This document shows, in pieces, positions 29,730 to 38,500 of a stretch of DNA of 63,773 nt. The notes under the pieces were generated by a model. That model searched no databases. It was not told where the DNA came from and was given only the letters and a program-made list of their open reading frames with translations. The position numbers and the translations under genes were made by a program. The DNA comes from Rhizobiaceae bacterium (GTDB lineage: Bacteria > Pseudomonadota > Alphaproteobacteria > Rhizobiales > Rhizobiaceae). The stretch lies in contig CAJPFN010000059.1 in the NCBI GenBank assembly GCA_905339215.1, positions 1 to 63,773 on the forward strand, written 5' to 3'. Position 1 is the stretch's first letter; every line of letters starts with the position of its first letter.

Positions 29730-30607
29730 GCCGCCGCACCCTTCAGGATGTCGTCGAGCCGGTCGCCGACGAAGACGAGGTCGTCCTGGTCCTTCAGCGC
29801 CACGCCGATGGCGCGCCTGAAGGCGGTCGGCCAGGCCGAACCTTGCGCGTGGAGGAGCGTCGCGGCCTCGGCCCATTCGACCGTCTCGGCGACCCCGGGC
29901 GGCTTGGCCAGCGGCTCGGCGCGCAGCGCGCCGACGGCGCGGACCACGGCGGCGGCCGTCTCCCGCGCCACCGAGCTGGCGCGCATCATGACGATCTCGG
30001 CCTCGCGGGCGGCGTCGGGATAGGAGATCCAATGGTAGACGCAGCGGCGGCGCAGCGCTTCGTGCAGTTCGCGCGTGCGGTTGGAAGTGAGCACGACGAC
30101 CGGATGTTCTTCCGCGCGCAGCGTGCCGCGTTCGGGGATCGAGATGGAGAAGTCGGAGAGGAATTCGAGGAGAAAGGCCTCGAACTCGTGGTCGGCGCGG
30201 TCGATCTCGTCGATGAGCAACACCGTGTCGCGCGGATGGCGCAGCGCCTCCAGCATCGGCCGGGCGATGAGGTATTCGTCGCCGTAGATGTTGACGTGGG
30301 CCTCGCCCGCCTGGCGGATCGCCAGCATCTGGCGCGGGTAGTTCCACTCGTAAAGCGCGGCGGAGGCGTCGATGCCCTCGAAGCACTGGAGGCGCACCAG
30401 CTGGCGGCCGAGCACAGCGGCGATCGCCTTGGCGGCTTCCGTCTTGCCGACGCCGGGCGCGCCTTCGAGCAGCAGCGGCTTGCCCAACGCCAGCGCGAGG
30501 TAGGCGGCGGTAGCCAGCTCGTCACCGGCGAGATACTGCGCGGCGCGCAGCGCGCGCGCCAGCGCCTCGGGGCTGTCGATGCCGATGATCGCGCGCCGGA
30601 CCGCCAT
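29726..30607 (-). CDS. MoxR-family AAA+ ATPase, CoxD-like
   Basis: A 293-residue AAA+ ATPase: Walker A GAPGVGKTE, Walker B VLLIDEIDRAD, sensor 1 LTSNRTRELHEALRRRC with the arginine finger. MoxR/CoxD proteins remodel partner enzymes together with a VWA protein. It follows the Mo-subunit gene by 9 nt and overlaps the VWA gene by 4 nt, matching the coxL-coxD-coxE order. This supports a metal-centre maturation role for the adjacent hydroxylase. Confidence 0.92.
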   Translation of the reverse strand: MAVRRAIIGIDSPEALARALRAAQYLAGDELATAAYLALALGKPLLLEGAPGVGKTEAAKAIAAVLGRQLVRLQCFEGIDASAALYEWNYPRQMLAIRQAGEAHVNIYGDEYLIARPMLEALRHPRDTVLLIDEIDRADHEFEAFLLEFLSDFSISIPERGTLRAEEHPVVVLTSNRTRELHEALRRRCVYHWISYPDAAREAEIVMMRASSVARETAAAVVRAVGALRAEPLAKPPGVAETVEWAEAATLLHAQGSAWPTAFRRAIGVALKDQDDLVFVGDRLDDILKGAAA

Positions 30608-30616
30608 GGCGAACGC

Positions 30617-31639
30617 CTACCTCCGCGCCTGCGGCCGGGCGCCGCCCTGGGCGCGGATGCCCCGCAGGACCTTCTCCGGCGTGATCGGCAGTTCGTCGAC
30701 GCGCACGCCGACGGCGTTGTAGACGGCGTTGGCGACCGCCGGCAGGACCGGGTTGGCGCACATCTCGCCCGGACCCTTGCCGCCATAGGGGCCGTCTGGC
30801 GCCGGCCGCTCGAGGATGGCGATGTTGTGCGGGGCGATGTTGCCGGGGCCGGGCATCAGGTAGGTGTTGAAGTCGACGGGGCCGTGGCTGCGGTCGGGAT
30901 AATAGGGCTCGGTTGTCTCCCACAGTGCATGGCTCATGCCCATCCAGGCGCCGCCGACGAGCTGCTGCTCGACCAGGCGCGGATTCAGCGCCCGGCCGAC
31001 CTCGTAGGCGCTGTTGATCTCGACGACGGCGACGTCGCCGGTCTCGTCGTCGACCTCGACCTCGACGACGAGGGCCGCATGGGCGAAGCACGACACCGGC
31101 GTCATCTCGCCGGTCTCGGGATCGACGTCCGACAGCGGGATCAGGAAGATGCCCCGCCCGGAGACGGTGCGGCCCTGCTTGAACTGCGCCGCACCGCAGG
31201 CGGCGGCCACCGTGATGGTGCGCGACGGCGCGCCCTTGACGTGGATGTTGCCCTTGCCGTCGGTGACGAGGTCGGCGGCGTTGACCTCGAGCTCCTCGGC
31301 GGCCGCTTCCAGCATGACGGCGCGCGCCTCCTGCGCGGCCTGGATGACGGCGTTGCCGACGCGGTGCGTGCCGCGCGAGGCGAACGAGCCCATGCAGTGC
31401 GGTCCGGTGTCGGAATCGGCGGTGTCGACATAGACGTCGGCGACCGGCACGCCGAGCGTCTCGGCGGCGATCTGGCGGGTCACCGACTTCATGCCCTGGC
31501 CGAGGTCGATGGACGACAGCGCGACCATGAACTTGCCGTCCGGATTGGAATGGACGAGCGCCTGGCTCGGGTCGCCGCCGAGGTTCATGCCGATCGGGTA
31601 GTTGATGCAGGCGAAGCCCTTGCCGCGATGGCGTGCCAT
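30617..31639 (-). CDS. Molybdenum hydroxylase large subunit, C-terminal half (separate gene)
   Basis: A 340-residue protein that corresponds to the second half of xanthine dehydrogenase/CoxL-type large subunits. It contains SIDLGQGMKSVTRQIAAETLG (cofactor contact) and GGKGPGEMCANPVLPAVANA with the catalytic Glu. There is no N-terminal Mo domain; that lies in the preceding gene in another frame. The ATG at 31639 has GGAGG 7 nt upstream, and a stop closes this frame 13 nt upstream, so this is a proper gene start. The two halves add up to about 780 residues, the usual size, if the tail of the first half is ignored. Confidence 0.88.
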   Translation of the reverse strand: MARHRGKGFACINYPIGMNLGGDPSQALVHSNPDGKFMVALSSIDLGQGMKSVTRQIAAETLGVPVADVYVDTADSDTGPHCMGSFASRGTHRVGNAVIQAAQEARAVMLEAAAEELEVNAADLVTDGKGNIHVKGAPSRTITVAAACGAAQFKQGRTVSGRGIFLIPLSDVDPETGEMTPVSCFAHAALVVEVEVDDETGDVAVVEINSAYEVGRALNPRLVEQQLVGGAWMGMSHALWETTEPYYPDRSHGPVDFNTYLMPGPGNIAPHNIAILERPAPDGPYGGKGPGEMCANPVLPAVANAVYNAVGVRVDELPITPEKVLRGIRAQGGARPQARR

Positions 31640-31640
31640 G

Positions 31641-33317
31641 TCAGCGCCTCCTCAGGCCGGAGATGGAGGACGAGAACCGCGCCGGCCCGCGCGACGAGGC
31701 GGGTGATGCTGGCGGGGCCGGTGGAGCGGGCGGCGGCACCGGGGGTGACGGCGGAGCTTCCCACGAGGCGGCAGGCCGCTGCGGCGCCGGCGCGGCGGGC
31801 ATAGGGGCGGCCGGCTGCGCAGGCCGCGCGGCGAAATCGGGCTCCTTGCGCTTGGCCGCGCGGGCATAGCCGCCGGTGCGGCCGCCGGGCACGAGGCCCT
31901 TCTGGTCGGTCACGGTATGGGGCGGAAGCTGGGCGCGTTCGCCGCCGCCGCCGGTGAGCGACGAGGCCTGGCGCGCCGCGGGCGAGATCTGCCAGCGCGC
32001 CTTTTCGGCCGCGACCTGGCAGCACTCGACGAGCGCGGTGTTTTTCGCCAGCCGACGATGCGCCTTCATGTCGCCGTCGCGGTAGGCATTGAGGATGCGA
32101 AGCTCGATCGGGTCCATGCCGACCGCTTCGGCCACCTTGTCCATGTGCGTCTCGATGGCGAAGTCGACGCCGGTGATGCCGAAGCCGCGCATGGCGGTGG
32201 CCGGCGTTCGGTTGGTGAAGACGCAGTAGACGTCGGCGTAGACGTTGGGGATCGTGTACGGTCCCGGCAGGTGGCCGACCGCCTTGATGATGGCGTAGCT
32301 CGACAGGCGCGTATAGGCGCCGGAATCGAAGTAGCCGGTGAACTTGCGCGCCACGATGCGGCCGTCGCGGGTGACGCCGTCCTTGAGATACCAGCGTTCG
32401 GCGCCGCGCGGTGCGCCGACCTGCATCTCCTCCTCGCGGTCGAACATGTACTTGCACGGCCGGCCGGTGAGCATGGCACCGAGGATGGCCATCGGCTCGT
32501 GCAGGCTGTCGACCTTGCCGCCGAAGCCGCCGCCGACCGTGCCGCCGATGAAGTGGAGCCGGGCCGAGGAGACGTCGAGCAGCTTGGCCGCAGTGCCGAG
32601 CGAGAAGAACAGCGCCTGAGTGGAGGTGTAGCAGACGAAGCGGTCGTTGGTCTCGGGCGCGGCGATGGCGCCGCAGGTCTCCATCGGCGCCTGCTCGATG
32701 GGCGACATCTGGTAGCGGCCCTCGACGACATGGTCGGCGCGGGCGAAGGCTGCCTCGACGTCGCCGTAGCGCAGCTTCTGGTGGTCGTAGCGGTCGTGGT
32801 AGACGAAGAGGTTGGCCGGATAGGTCTCGTTGACCGTCGGCGCGCCGGGCTTGATCGCCTCCTCGACGTCGAACACCGCCGGCAGCGGCTCCCAGTCGAC
32901 GCGGACCTTGGCGCAGGCTTCGCGGGCGGCGCGCTCGCTCTCGGCGACGATGGCGCAGACCGGCTCGCCCTTGTAGGAGACCTTCTTCTCCGAGATCAGC
33001 GGTTCGTCGTCGAGACCGAAATCGAGCAGCGACAGCAGCGTGTTCAGGTTGTGCGGCACGTCGCGGGCGAGGATGACGCGCTTGACGCCGGGCATGCGCT
33101 CGGCCTGCGAGACGTCGATCGAGCGGATGCGGGCGTGGTGGTGCGGGCTGCGCACACAGCGTATGTGCAGCAGGCCTTCGAACAGGTGGTCATCGTAGAA
33201 GGGCGAACGACCGGTCACGTGGCCGAGGATGTCCTGGCGCTGCGTCGGCTTGCCGATCTCGTTCAGATTGTCGTCGCGCTCGTCGGCGAAGAATTCCTTA
33301 CGCATCTCGACCGGCAT
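31641..33317 (-). CDS. Molybdenum hydroxylase large subunit, N-terminal half with Pro/Ala-rich tail
   Basis: A 558-residue protein equal to the first half of xanthine-dehydrogenase-family large subunits. Seen: the a/b-hammerhead domain (DILGHVTGRSPFYDD, IRCVRSPHHHARI), the Mo-site segment GGTVGGGFGGKVDSLHEP and the AMRGFG loop. The loop is not the AYRCSFR of CO dehydrogenase, so CO oxidation is unlikely. From about residue 445 a 115-residue low-complexity tail rich in Pro, Ala and Ser follows and ends in SGLRRR. The stop is one base before the ATG of the second half (TGACATG), and the same spacing links this gene to the FeS subunit. Confidence 0.88.
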   Translation of the reverse strand: MPVEMRKEFFADERDDNLNEIGKPTQRQDILGHVTGRSPFYDDHLFEGLLHIRCVRSPHHHARIRSIDVSQAERMPGVKRVILARDVPHNLNTLLSLLDFGLDDEPLISEKKVSYKGEPVCAIVAESERAAREACAKVRVDWEPLPAVFDVEEAIKPGAPTVNETYPANLFVYHDRYDHQKLRYGDVEAAFARADHVVEGRYQMSPIEQAPMETCGAIAAPETNDRFVCYTSTQALFFSLGTAAKLLDVSSARLHFIGGTVGGGFGGKVDSLHEPMAILGAMLTGRPCKYMFDREEEMQVGAPRGAERWYLKDGVTRDGRIVARKFTGYFDSGAYTRLSSYAIIKAVGHLPGPYTIPNVYADVYCVFTNRTPATAMRGFGITGVDFAIETHMDKVAEAVGMDPIELRILNAYRDGDMKAHRRLAKNTALVECCQVAAEKARWQISPAARQASSLTGGGGERAQLPPHTVTDQKGLVPGGRTGGYARAAKRKEPDFAARPAQPAAPMPAAPAPQRPAASWEAPPSPPVPPPAPPAPPASPASSRGPARFSSSISGLRRR

Positions 33318-33318
33318 G

Positions 33319-33807
33319 TCACACCCGCCTTGCGTTTTGGGAGCCGCCGGCGGCGACGTCCAGGATGGCGTTAATGATCGCCTCGTAGCCCGTGCAGCGG
33401 CAGAGATTGCCGGAGATGGCGTCGACCACGTCGTCTCGGCTCGGGCGCGGGTTGCGATCGAGCAGCGCCTTGGCGGCCATCAGCATGCCCGGCGTGCAGT
33501 AGCCGCACTGGGCGGCGAAGTGGCGCATGAAGGCGTCCTGAAGGGGGTGCAGCCGGGCGCCGTCGGCGAGGCCGGCGACGGTGGAGATCGCCTTGCCCTC
33601 GACCGTCTCGGCGAGCGTGATGCAGGAGAGCCGCGGCTCGCCGTCGATGATCACCGTGCAGGCGCCGCAGGTGCCCTGCCCGCAGCCGTATTTCGGCGTC
33701 AGGTCGCCGACGCCGCGGCGCAGCACGTCGAGCAGGTTCTCACCCTCGGCGGAAAACACCGCCTTCTCGTCGCCGTTCAGGCGAAACTGGATCGGTTTCT
33801 TCGCCAT
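33319..33807 (-). CDS. Molybdenum hydroxylase 2Fe-2S subunit (CoxS type)
   Basis: The 162-residue small subunit passes electrons from the Mo centre to FAD. The plant-type 2Fe-2S cluster is bound by YGCGQGTCGACTV with a later Cys in PRLSCITL. The second cluster is bound by QCGYCTPGM and LCRCTGYEAI. Length and motifs are standard. It lies between the FAD subunit (7 nt) and the Mo subunit (1 nt). Confidence 0.95.
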   Translation of the reverse strand: MAKKPIQFRLNGDEKAVFSAEGENLLDVLRRGVGDLTPKYGCGQGTCGACTVIIDGEPRLSCITLAETVEGKAISTVAGLADGARLHPLQDAFMRHFAAQCGYCTPGMLMAAKALLDRNPRPSRDDVVDAISGNLCRCTGYEAIINAILDVAAGGSQNARRV

Positions 33808-33814
33808 CTCGGTC

Positions 33815-34633
33815 CTACCTTCCGTATCCCGGCTGAAGCAGCCGCCTGAGGTGCACCGGCGCGACCTCCCGCCGATACCATTCGGAGGCGAGCTCGTCGG
33901 TGAGCGGGGAAAGCCCCTCCATCATGGCGGCGGCGGCACGCTGGGCGGTGTCGTCGTTGAGCGGCTGGCCTTCGAGCGCCCGCTCGGCGCCAATGGCGCG
34001 CAGCGGCGTCGGCCCCATGTTGGAGACGGCGATGCGGGCGCCGGAGACGCGGCCGCCCTGGACGGGCATGTGGGCCGCGATCGACAGGATGGCGGCGCCT
34101 TTCGGCGCGACCCGCGTCACCTTGAAGAAGCGGAAGGCCGACGGGTCGCCGATGCGCGGCAGCGACACGGCACGGACGATGCGCGTGCGGTCGCGGCCGC
34201 GCTCGCGCAGGAAATCCTCGATCGGCTGCGGCGAGCCGTGGCCGACATAGTGGACCTGGGCGCCGAGCGCGAGCAGCGCGGTGGTCAGCTCGCCGAAGGG
34301 CGGCCGGGCGAAGAGGTTGCCGCCGACCGTCGCCGCCGCCCGAACCGCCGGGCCGCCGACGACGCGGGCGGCGGGCGCGAGGAAGGCGAGTTCCGGACTG
34401 GCGGCGATCGCCGCCATGGTGACGCCGGCGCCGATCTCCAGCCGCGTGCCGTCGGAATGGACCTCGCGGCTCTGGCCGCCGCGCACGACGATGACGGTGT
34501 CGAAGCCGTGGATGCCGGTGTTGACGCCGCGCATCAAAAGCGTGCCGCCACCGATGACGCGGGCGTTGCGGTTCCCCTGGAGGGCGCGGGCGGCGTCCTC
34601 GATCCGGTCAAAGGTTTCGACGCGCAACGGCAT
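33815..34633 (-). CDS. Molybdenum hydroxylase FAD-binding subunit (CoxM type)
   Basis: The 272-residue medium subunit of the hydroxylase. The FAD site is visible as RVIGGGTLLMRGVN near residue 26 and the second loop as RAAATVGGNLFARPPFGELTT near residue 100, with the CO-dehydrogenase flavoprotein C-terminal domain following. The ATG at 34633 overlaps the stop of the SRPBCC gene (TGATG). Gene order M-S-L followed by D and E is the classic cox-type arrangement. Confidence 0.93.
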   Translation of the reverse strand: MPLRVETFDRIEDAARALQGNRNARVIGGGTLLMRGVNTGIHGFDTVIVVRGGQSREVHSDGTRLEIGAGVTMAAIAASPELAFLAPAARVVGGPAVRAAATVGGNLFARPPFGELTTALLALGAQVHYVGHGSPQPIEDFLRERGRDRTRIVRAVSLPRIGDPSAFRFFKVTRVAPKGAAILSIAAHMPVQGGRVSGARIAVSNMGPTPLRAIGAERALEGQPLNDDTAQRAAAAMMEGLSPLTDELASEWYRREVAPVHLRRLLQPGYGR

Positions 34634-35094
34634 CAGCGTGCTCCCTGCCCTGCCTGCGCCGAGGCGAGCTCGGCGCGGATCGCGGCGAAGCCGCCCTCGT
34701 AGATGTCGCCGCCGACCATGCGGGCGAGTTCGTCCTCGCGGCCGGCCGGCGTGTCGAAGCGCGATTCCCAGTGCCAGAAGGTGCGGTCGCCGTCGGTGAC
34801 CGGCAGCAGCCGGACATGGGCGACGTAGTTGAAGAGCGGCACCGGCGTGTCGAGCAGGCAGTAGCTGAACGCCATGTCGACATCCGAGAGCGTCAGGAGT
34901 TGCTCGCGCAGCTCGGAGCCGTCGACGAGGTGGAAGCGGCGCACGCAGCCGACCTTGTCGGAGGGCAGGCTGCGTTCGACCGCGCTGTCGGCGACGGCCG
35001 GATGCCAGCGGTCGTGGCCGTTGAAGTCGCGCAGGATCTCCCACACCGCTTCGACGGGAGCGTCGATGATCGTGCTCTTGACCACCTTGACCAT
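34633..35094 (-). CDS. SRPBCC (START-like) protein 1
   Basis: A 153-residue helix-grip protein: STIIDAPVEAVWEILRDF, RWHPAVADS, VGCVRRFHLVDGSELRE and the C-terminal helix. SRPBCC folds bind hydrophobic ligands, and a CoxG-type member commonly accompanies Mo hydroxylases. It is followed directly by the FAD subunit (overlap) and preceded 3 nt away by a close paralogue. Inferred role: substrate or intermediate binding for the hydroxylase. Confidence 0.88.
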   Translation of the reverse strand: MVKVVKSTIIDAPVEAVWEILRDFNGHDRWHPAVADSAVERSLPSDKVGCVRRFHLVDGSELREQLLTLSDVDMAFSYCLLDTPVPLFNYVAHVRLLPVTDGDRTFWHWESRFDTPAGREDELARMVGGDIYEGGFAAIRAELASAQAGQGAR

Positions 35095-35097
35095 CGC

Positions 35098-35535
35098 TCA
35101 GCCGCCGAAGTGCCGCTTCAGCGAGTCGAAGCCCGCCTGGAAGACGTTGGTACCGATGTTGGCGACGAGGTCGTTGGCGACGTCGACCGCACAGTCGAAC
35201 TCCGCGCTCCATTCGGCGAAGGAACGGTCGCCGTCGGTGACCGGGGTCAGGCGCAGCGTCGCCACATAGTTGGTGAGCGGCATCGGGCTTTCGAGGATCG
35301 AGTAGGTGCAGAAGAAGTCGTAGTCGGACAGGCCGAGCAGCCGCTCGCGGATGCGGTCGCCGTTCTGCAAGCGGAAGTCGCGCACGCAGCCGACCTTGTC
35401 AGAGGGCTCGGCGTTCTCGATGCGGCTCTCGCGGATAGCCGGATGCCAGCGCGGCAAGGCGTTGAAGTCGCGCACGCGCTCCCACACCTTCGCCGCCGGC
35501 GCCGCAATGACGCTCGAAATGTAGACGCGCGGCAT
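35098..35535 (-). CDS. SRPBCC (START-like) protein 2
   Basis: A 145-residue paralogue of the next gene, sharing VWERVRDFNALPRWHPAI, SDKVGCVRDFRL and PLTNYVATLRLTPVTDGDRS with it. The two genes arose by tandem duplication; clear divergence elsewhere suggests different ligands or a heterodimer. It starts 3 nt after the flotillin stop. The fold is known to bind lipids, aromatics or cofactors. No catalytic motif is evident. Confidence 0.88.
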   Translation of the reverse strand: MPRVYISSVIAAPAAKVWERVRDFNALPRWHPAIRESRIENAEPSDKVGCVRDFRLQNGDRIRERLLGLSDYDFFCTYSILESPMPLTNYVATLRLTPVTDGDRSFAEWSAEFDCAVDVANDLVANIGTNVFQAGFDSLKRHFGG

Positions 35536-35538
35536 GGA

Positions 35539-38500
35539 TCAGTCCCCCTTCCCTTCGGAGCCGCCCGAAGGCTTGGCCTTGGCCGCCTTGGCGGTGTCGC
35601 TGGCGATGCGCTGCATGTCGGACGCCTCGCGGATCAACCCGCCCTGCTTGGCGAGGTTGGAGCCGTCGATGCCGATGTCGGAGAGCAGGCTGTCGATCAG
35701 CGGCGCCTGGACACGGTAGCGCAGCGCCGAGTTGATGACCTCGTCGGTCGGGCTGCCGCCGCTGCCGCCATTGCCTTGGCTGAGGCCATCCATCTGCACG
35801 ATGCGGATGTCGTTGATCTTTTCCAGAGGCTTGACCGAAGCGGCGACGATTCCCTCGACGTGTTCGAGCAGCTTGCGGCGAAACAGCGAGAAGCGCGCGG
35901 CGTCGGTGAGCACGTTCTCGGCCTCGTTGAGCAGCTTCTGCGCCTCGGCTTCGACCGACTTGCGGATGCGCTCAGCTTCCGCCGCGATCTTCTTCTCCTC
36001 GGCCTCCTTCTCGGCCATCAGCACGTCGACCGAACGCCGGCGCTTGGCCTCCTCGGTGGCGCGGGTGGTCTTGACCTTCTCCTCGGCCTCGGCGGCGCGG
36101 ACGCGGGCGGCATCGGCCTCGACGCGGGCGGCCGATTCCTCCAGCGACTTGCGGTAGAGCGCGATCGCCTTGTCCATCTGGGCCGTCTCGACGTCGTGCT
36201 CGCGGCGGACCTCCAGCCGGCGGCGCTCCGTCTCCTGGCCGATGCGGGCCTCGTCGAGGCCGCGGTCGGAGGCGATGCGGGCGCGCTCGATCTCCTCGCG
36301 CGAGGCGATCTCGGCCTCGCGCAGCGCCTGGACGCGGGCGATCTCGAGCTGCTCCAGCGACCGCCTGCGCTCCAGCCGGGCCGCCTCGATGGCGCGTTCG
36401 CGCTCGACATCCGCTGTCTCGACGTCGCGCTGCGCCTGGATCTCGGCGACGCGCACCTTGGCGTCGGCGCCGGCGCGCTCGGATTTCTTGGCGGCGATCT
36501 CGATGACGCGCTGCTGGTCGGCGACCTCGACCGACTTCTTGCGGTCGATGTCGATGACCTCGCGGGTCTTCTGCGAGGCGATGCGCTCGCGCTCGAGTTC
36601 CAGTTCGGCGGCGATGCGCTGCCGCTCGACGGCCTCGCGGCGCTGGATCTCCTTGGCCTCGACGACCTCCTCGCGGACGATGGCGCGTTCGCGCACGGCC
36701 TGCTCGGCGGCGATGCGCTCTGCGTCGAGCGTCTTCTTCTGCGCGATGCGGGCGGCCTCGACCGCCTCGTCGGCGGCGACCTGGGCCTCGTCGAGTGCCT
36801 GGTTGCGGGCGATCTCCAGCGAGCGGATCTTCTCGTCGCGGGCGATGCGCTCGGCGGTCGTCTCGGCCTCCTTCTCGATGCGCACCTGGTCGACGCCGCG
36901 GCGCGTGGCGACCTCGGCGGTCTCGACAGCCGCGTTGCGCTCGATCTCGCGCGACCTGATCTCGGCGTCGGCGGCGATGCGGGCGGCATCCAGCGCCCGG
37001 CGCTGGGCGATGCGGGCAGCCTCGACCGCCTCCTCGGCAGTGACCTGGGCCTCCTCGACCGTCCTGTTGCGGGCGATTTCGAGGGCGCGGGTCCTCTCCT
37101 CGCGGGCGATCCGTTCCTTCGCCGTCTCGGCCTCGTTCTCGATGCGGACGCGGTCGACGCTGTGGCGCGAGGCGACCTCGACGGTCTCGAGACGGGTGTT
37201 GCGCTCGATCTCGCGCGAACGGGTCTCCGTCTCGGCGGCGATGCGCTCGCTGTCGACGCGGCGCAGCTGGGCGATGCGCGCCGTCTCGGTCGCCTCCATC
37301 GCCGCGGTCTCGCGGAGCTGGGTCTCCTCGCGGCTGGCGATCCGCTCCCTGTCGATGCGCGCCTCGACCTCGATGCGGGCGGCCTCGACGACCTCGCGGG
37401 ACGCGACCTCGGCCTGTTCCAGCGCGCGGTTCCTGGCGATCTCGCGCTCGCGCATGTCCTGCTCGTAGGCAATGCGCTCGGCGGCAAGGCGCTTCTCGCG
37501 GGCGATGCGGGCGGCCTCGGTCGCCTGGCGGGCGGCGATTTCGGCTTCCTCGATCGCCTTCTGCCGCTCGATCTCCAGTTCGCGGATGCGCTTGTCGGTG
37601 GCGATGCGCTCCTGGCTGACGGTGGCGGCTTCGGCGATGCGCAGCTTCTCGGTCGCCTCACGGGCAGCGATCTCGGCCTCCTCGACGGTCTGGTTGCGCT
37701 GGATCTCGCGGCGCCGCGTCTCCTCCTCGTTGGCGATGCGTGCCTCGGTAACGGCGCGCTCCTGGAGGATGCGAGCCTTCTCGACCTCCTCGCGGGCGGC
37801 GATCTGCGCGTGGTCGATCTGCCGCTGGCGCTCGATCTCCCGCGTCTGGGTCTCGCGGTCGCGGGCGATCCGCGCCTCGGTAACGGCCTGCTCCTGGGCA
37901 ATGCGGGCGCGCTCGGTCGATTCCTTCGCCGAGATCTCGGCCTCCTCGATGGCGCGGCGTCGCGCGATTTCCAGGGATTCGGTCTCCTTCTCGTTGGCGA
38001 TACGCGCCTCGGTGACGGCGCGCTCCTGAAGGATGCGCGCCTTCTCGATTTCCTCGCGCGAGCTGATCTCGGCCGCCTCGATCGCCTTCTGACGGTCGAT
38101 CTCGCGCTGGCGCACTTCGCGCTCCGTGGAGATGCGCGTCTCGGCGATCGCCATCTCGTTGGTCAGCCTCGCCCGCTCGATCGCCTCGCGGGCGAGAAGC
38201 TGGGCGCGCTCGGCATCGGTGTCGCGCTCGGCGCGCTCGCGGGCCAGTTCGGCGCGCTGCTGGGCGCGGCGGAACTCGATCTCGCGTTCCTGGATGAGGC
38301 GGGCCTCCTCGGCCTCCTGCTCGATCTGCAGCGCCTGCTTCTCCGCCTCGAGGTTGCGGGCGCGGATCCTGATCATCGAGTCCTGCTCGATGTCGTTGCG
38401 CAGCTTGCGCCGCTCCTCGATGTCGCGGATCAGCGCGGTCAGACCTTCGGCGTCGAAGCGGTTGGACGGGTTGAAATATTCGAGCGCGGTCTGGTCGATG

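Noticed and set aside
31639-31643. Simple sequencing frameshift explaining the split Mo subunit
   Set aside because: The second half has its own Shine-Dalgarno and ATG, and the first half ends in a long non-family tail, so removing or adding one base would not produce a normal large subunit.
30617-33807. CO dehydrogenase (coxMSL)
   Set aside because: Gene order and the MoxR/VWA partners fit, but the active-site loop reads AMRGFG, not the AYRCSFR of CO-oxidising form I or AYRGAGR of form II. A xanthine-dehydrogenase-family hydroxylase is more likely.
36545-38205. CRISPR array
   Set aside because: The regular 33-bp and 132-bp periodicity is in-frame coding repeat of a coiled coil, with no constant repeat and variable spacers. 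No cas genes are present anywhere in the window.
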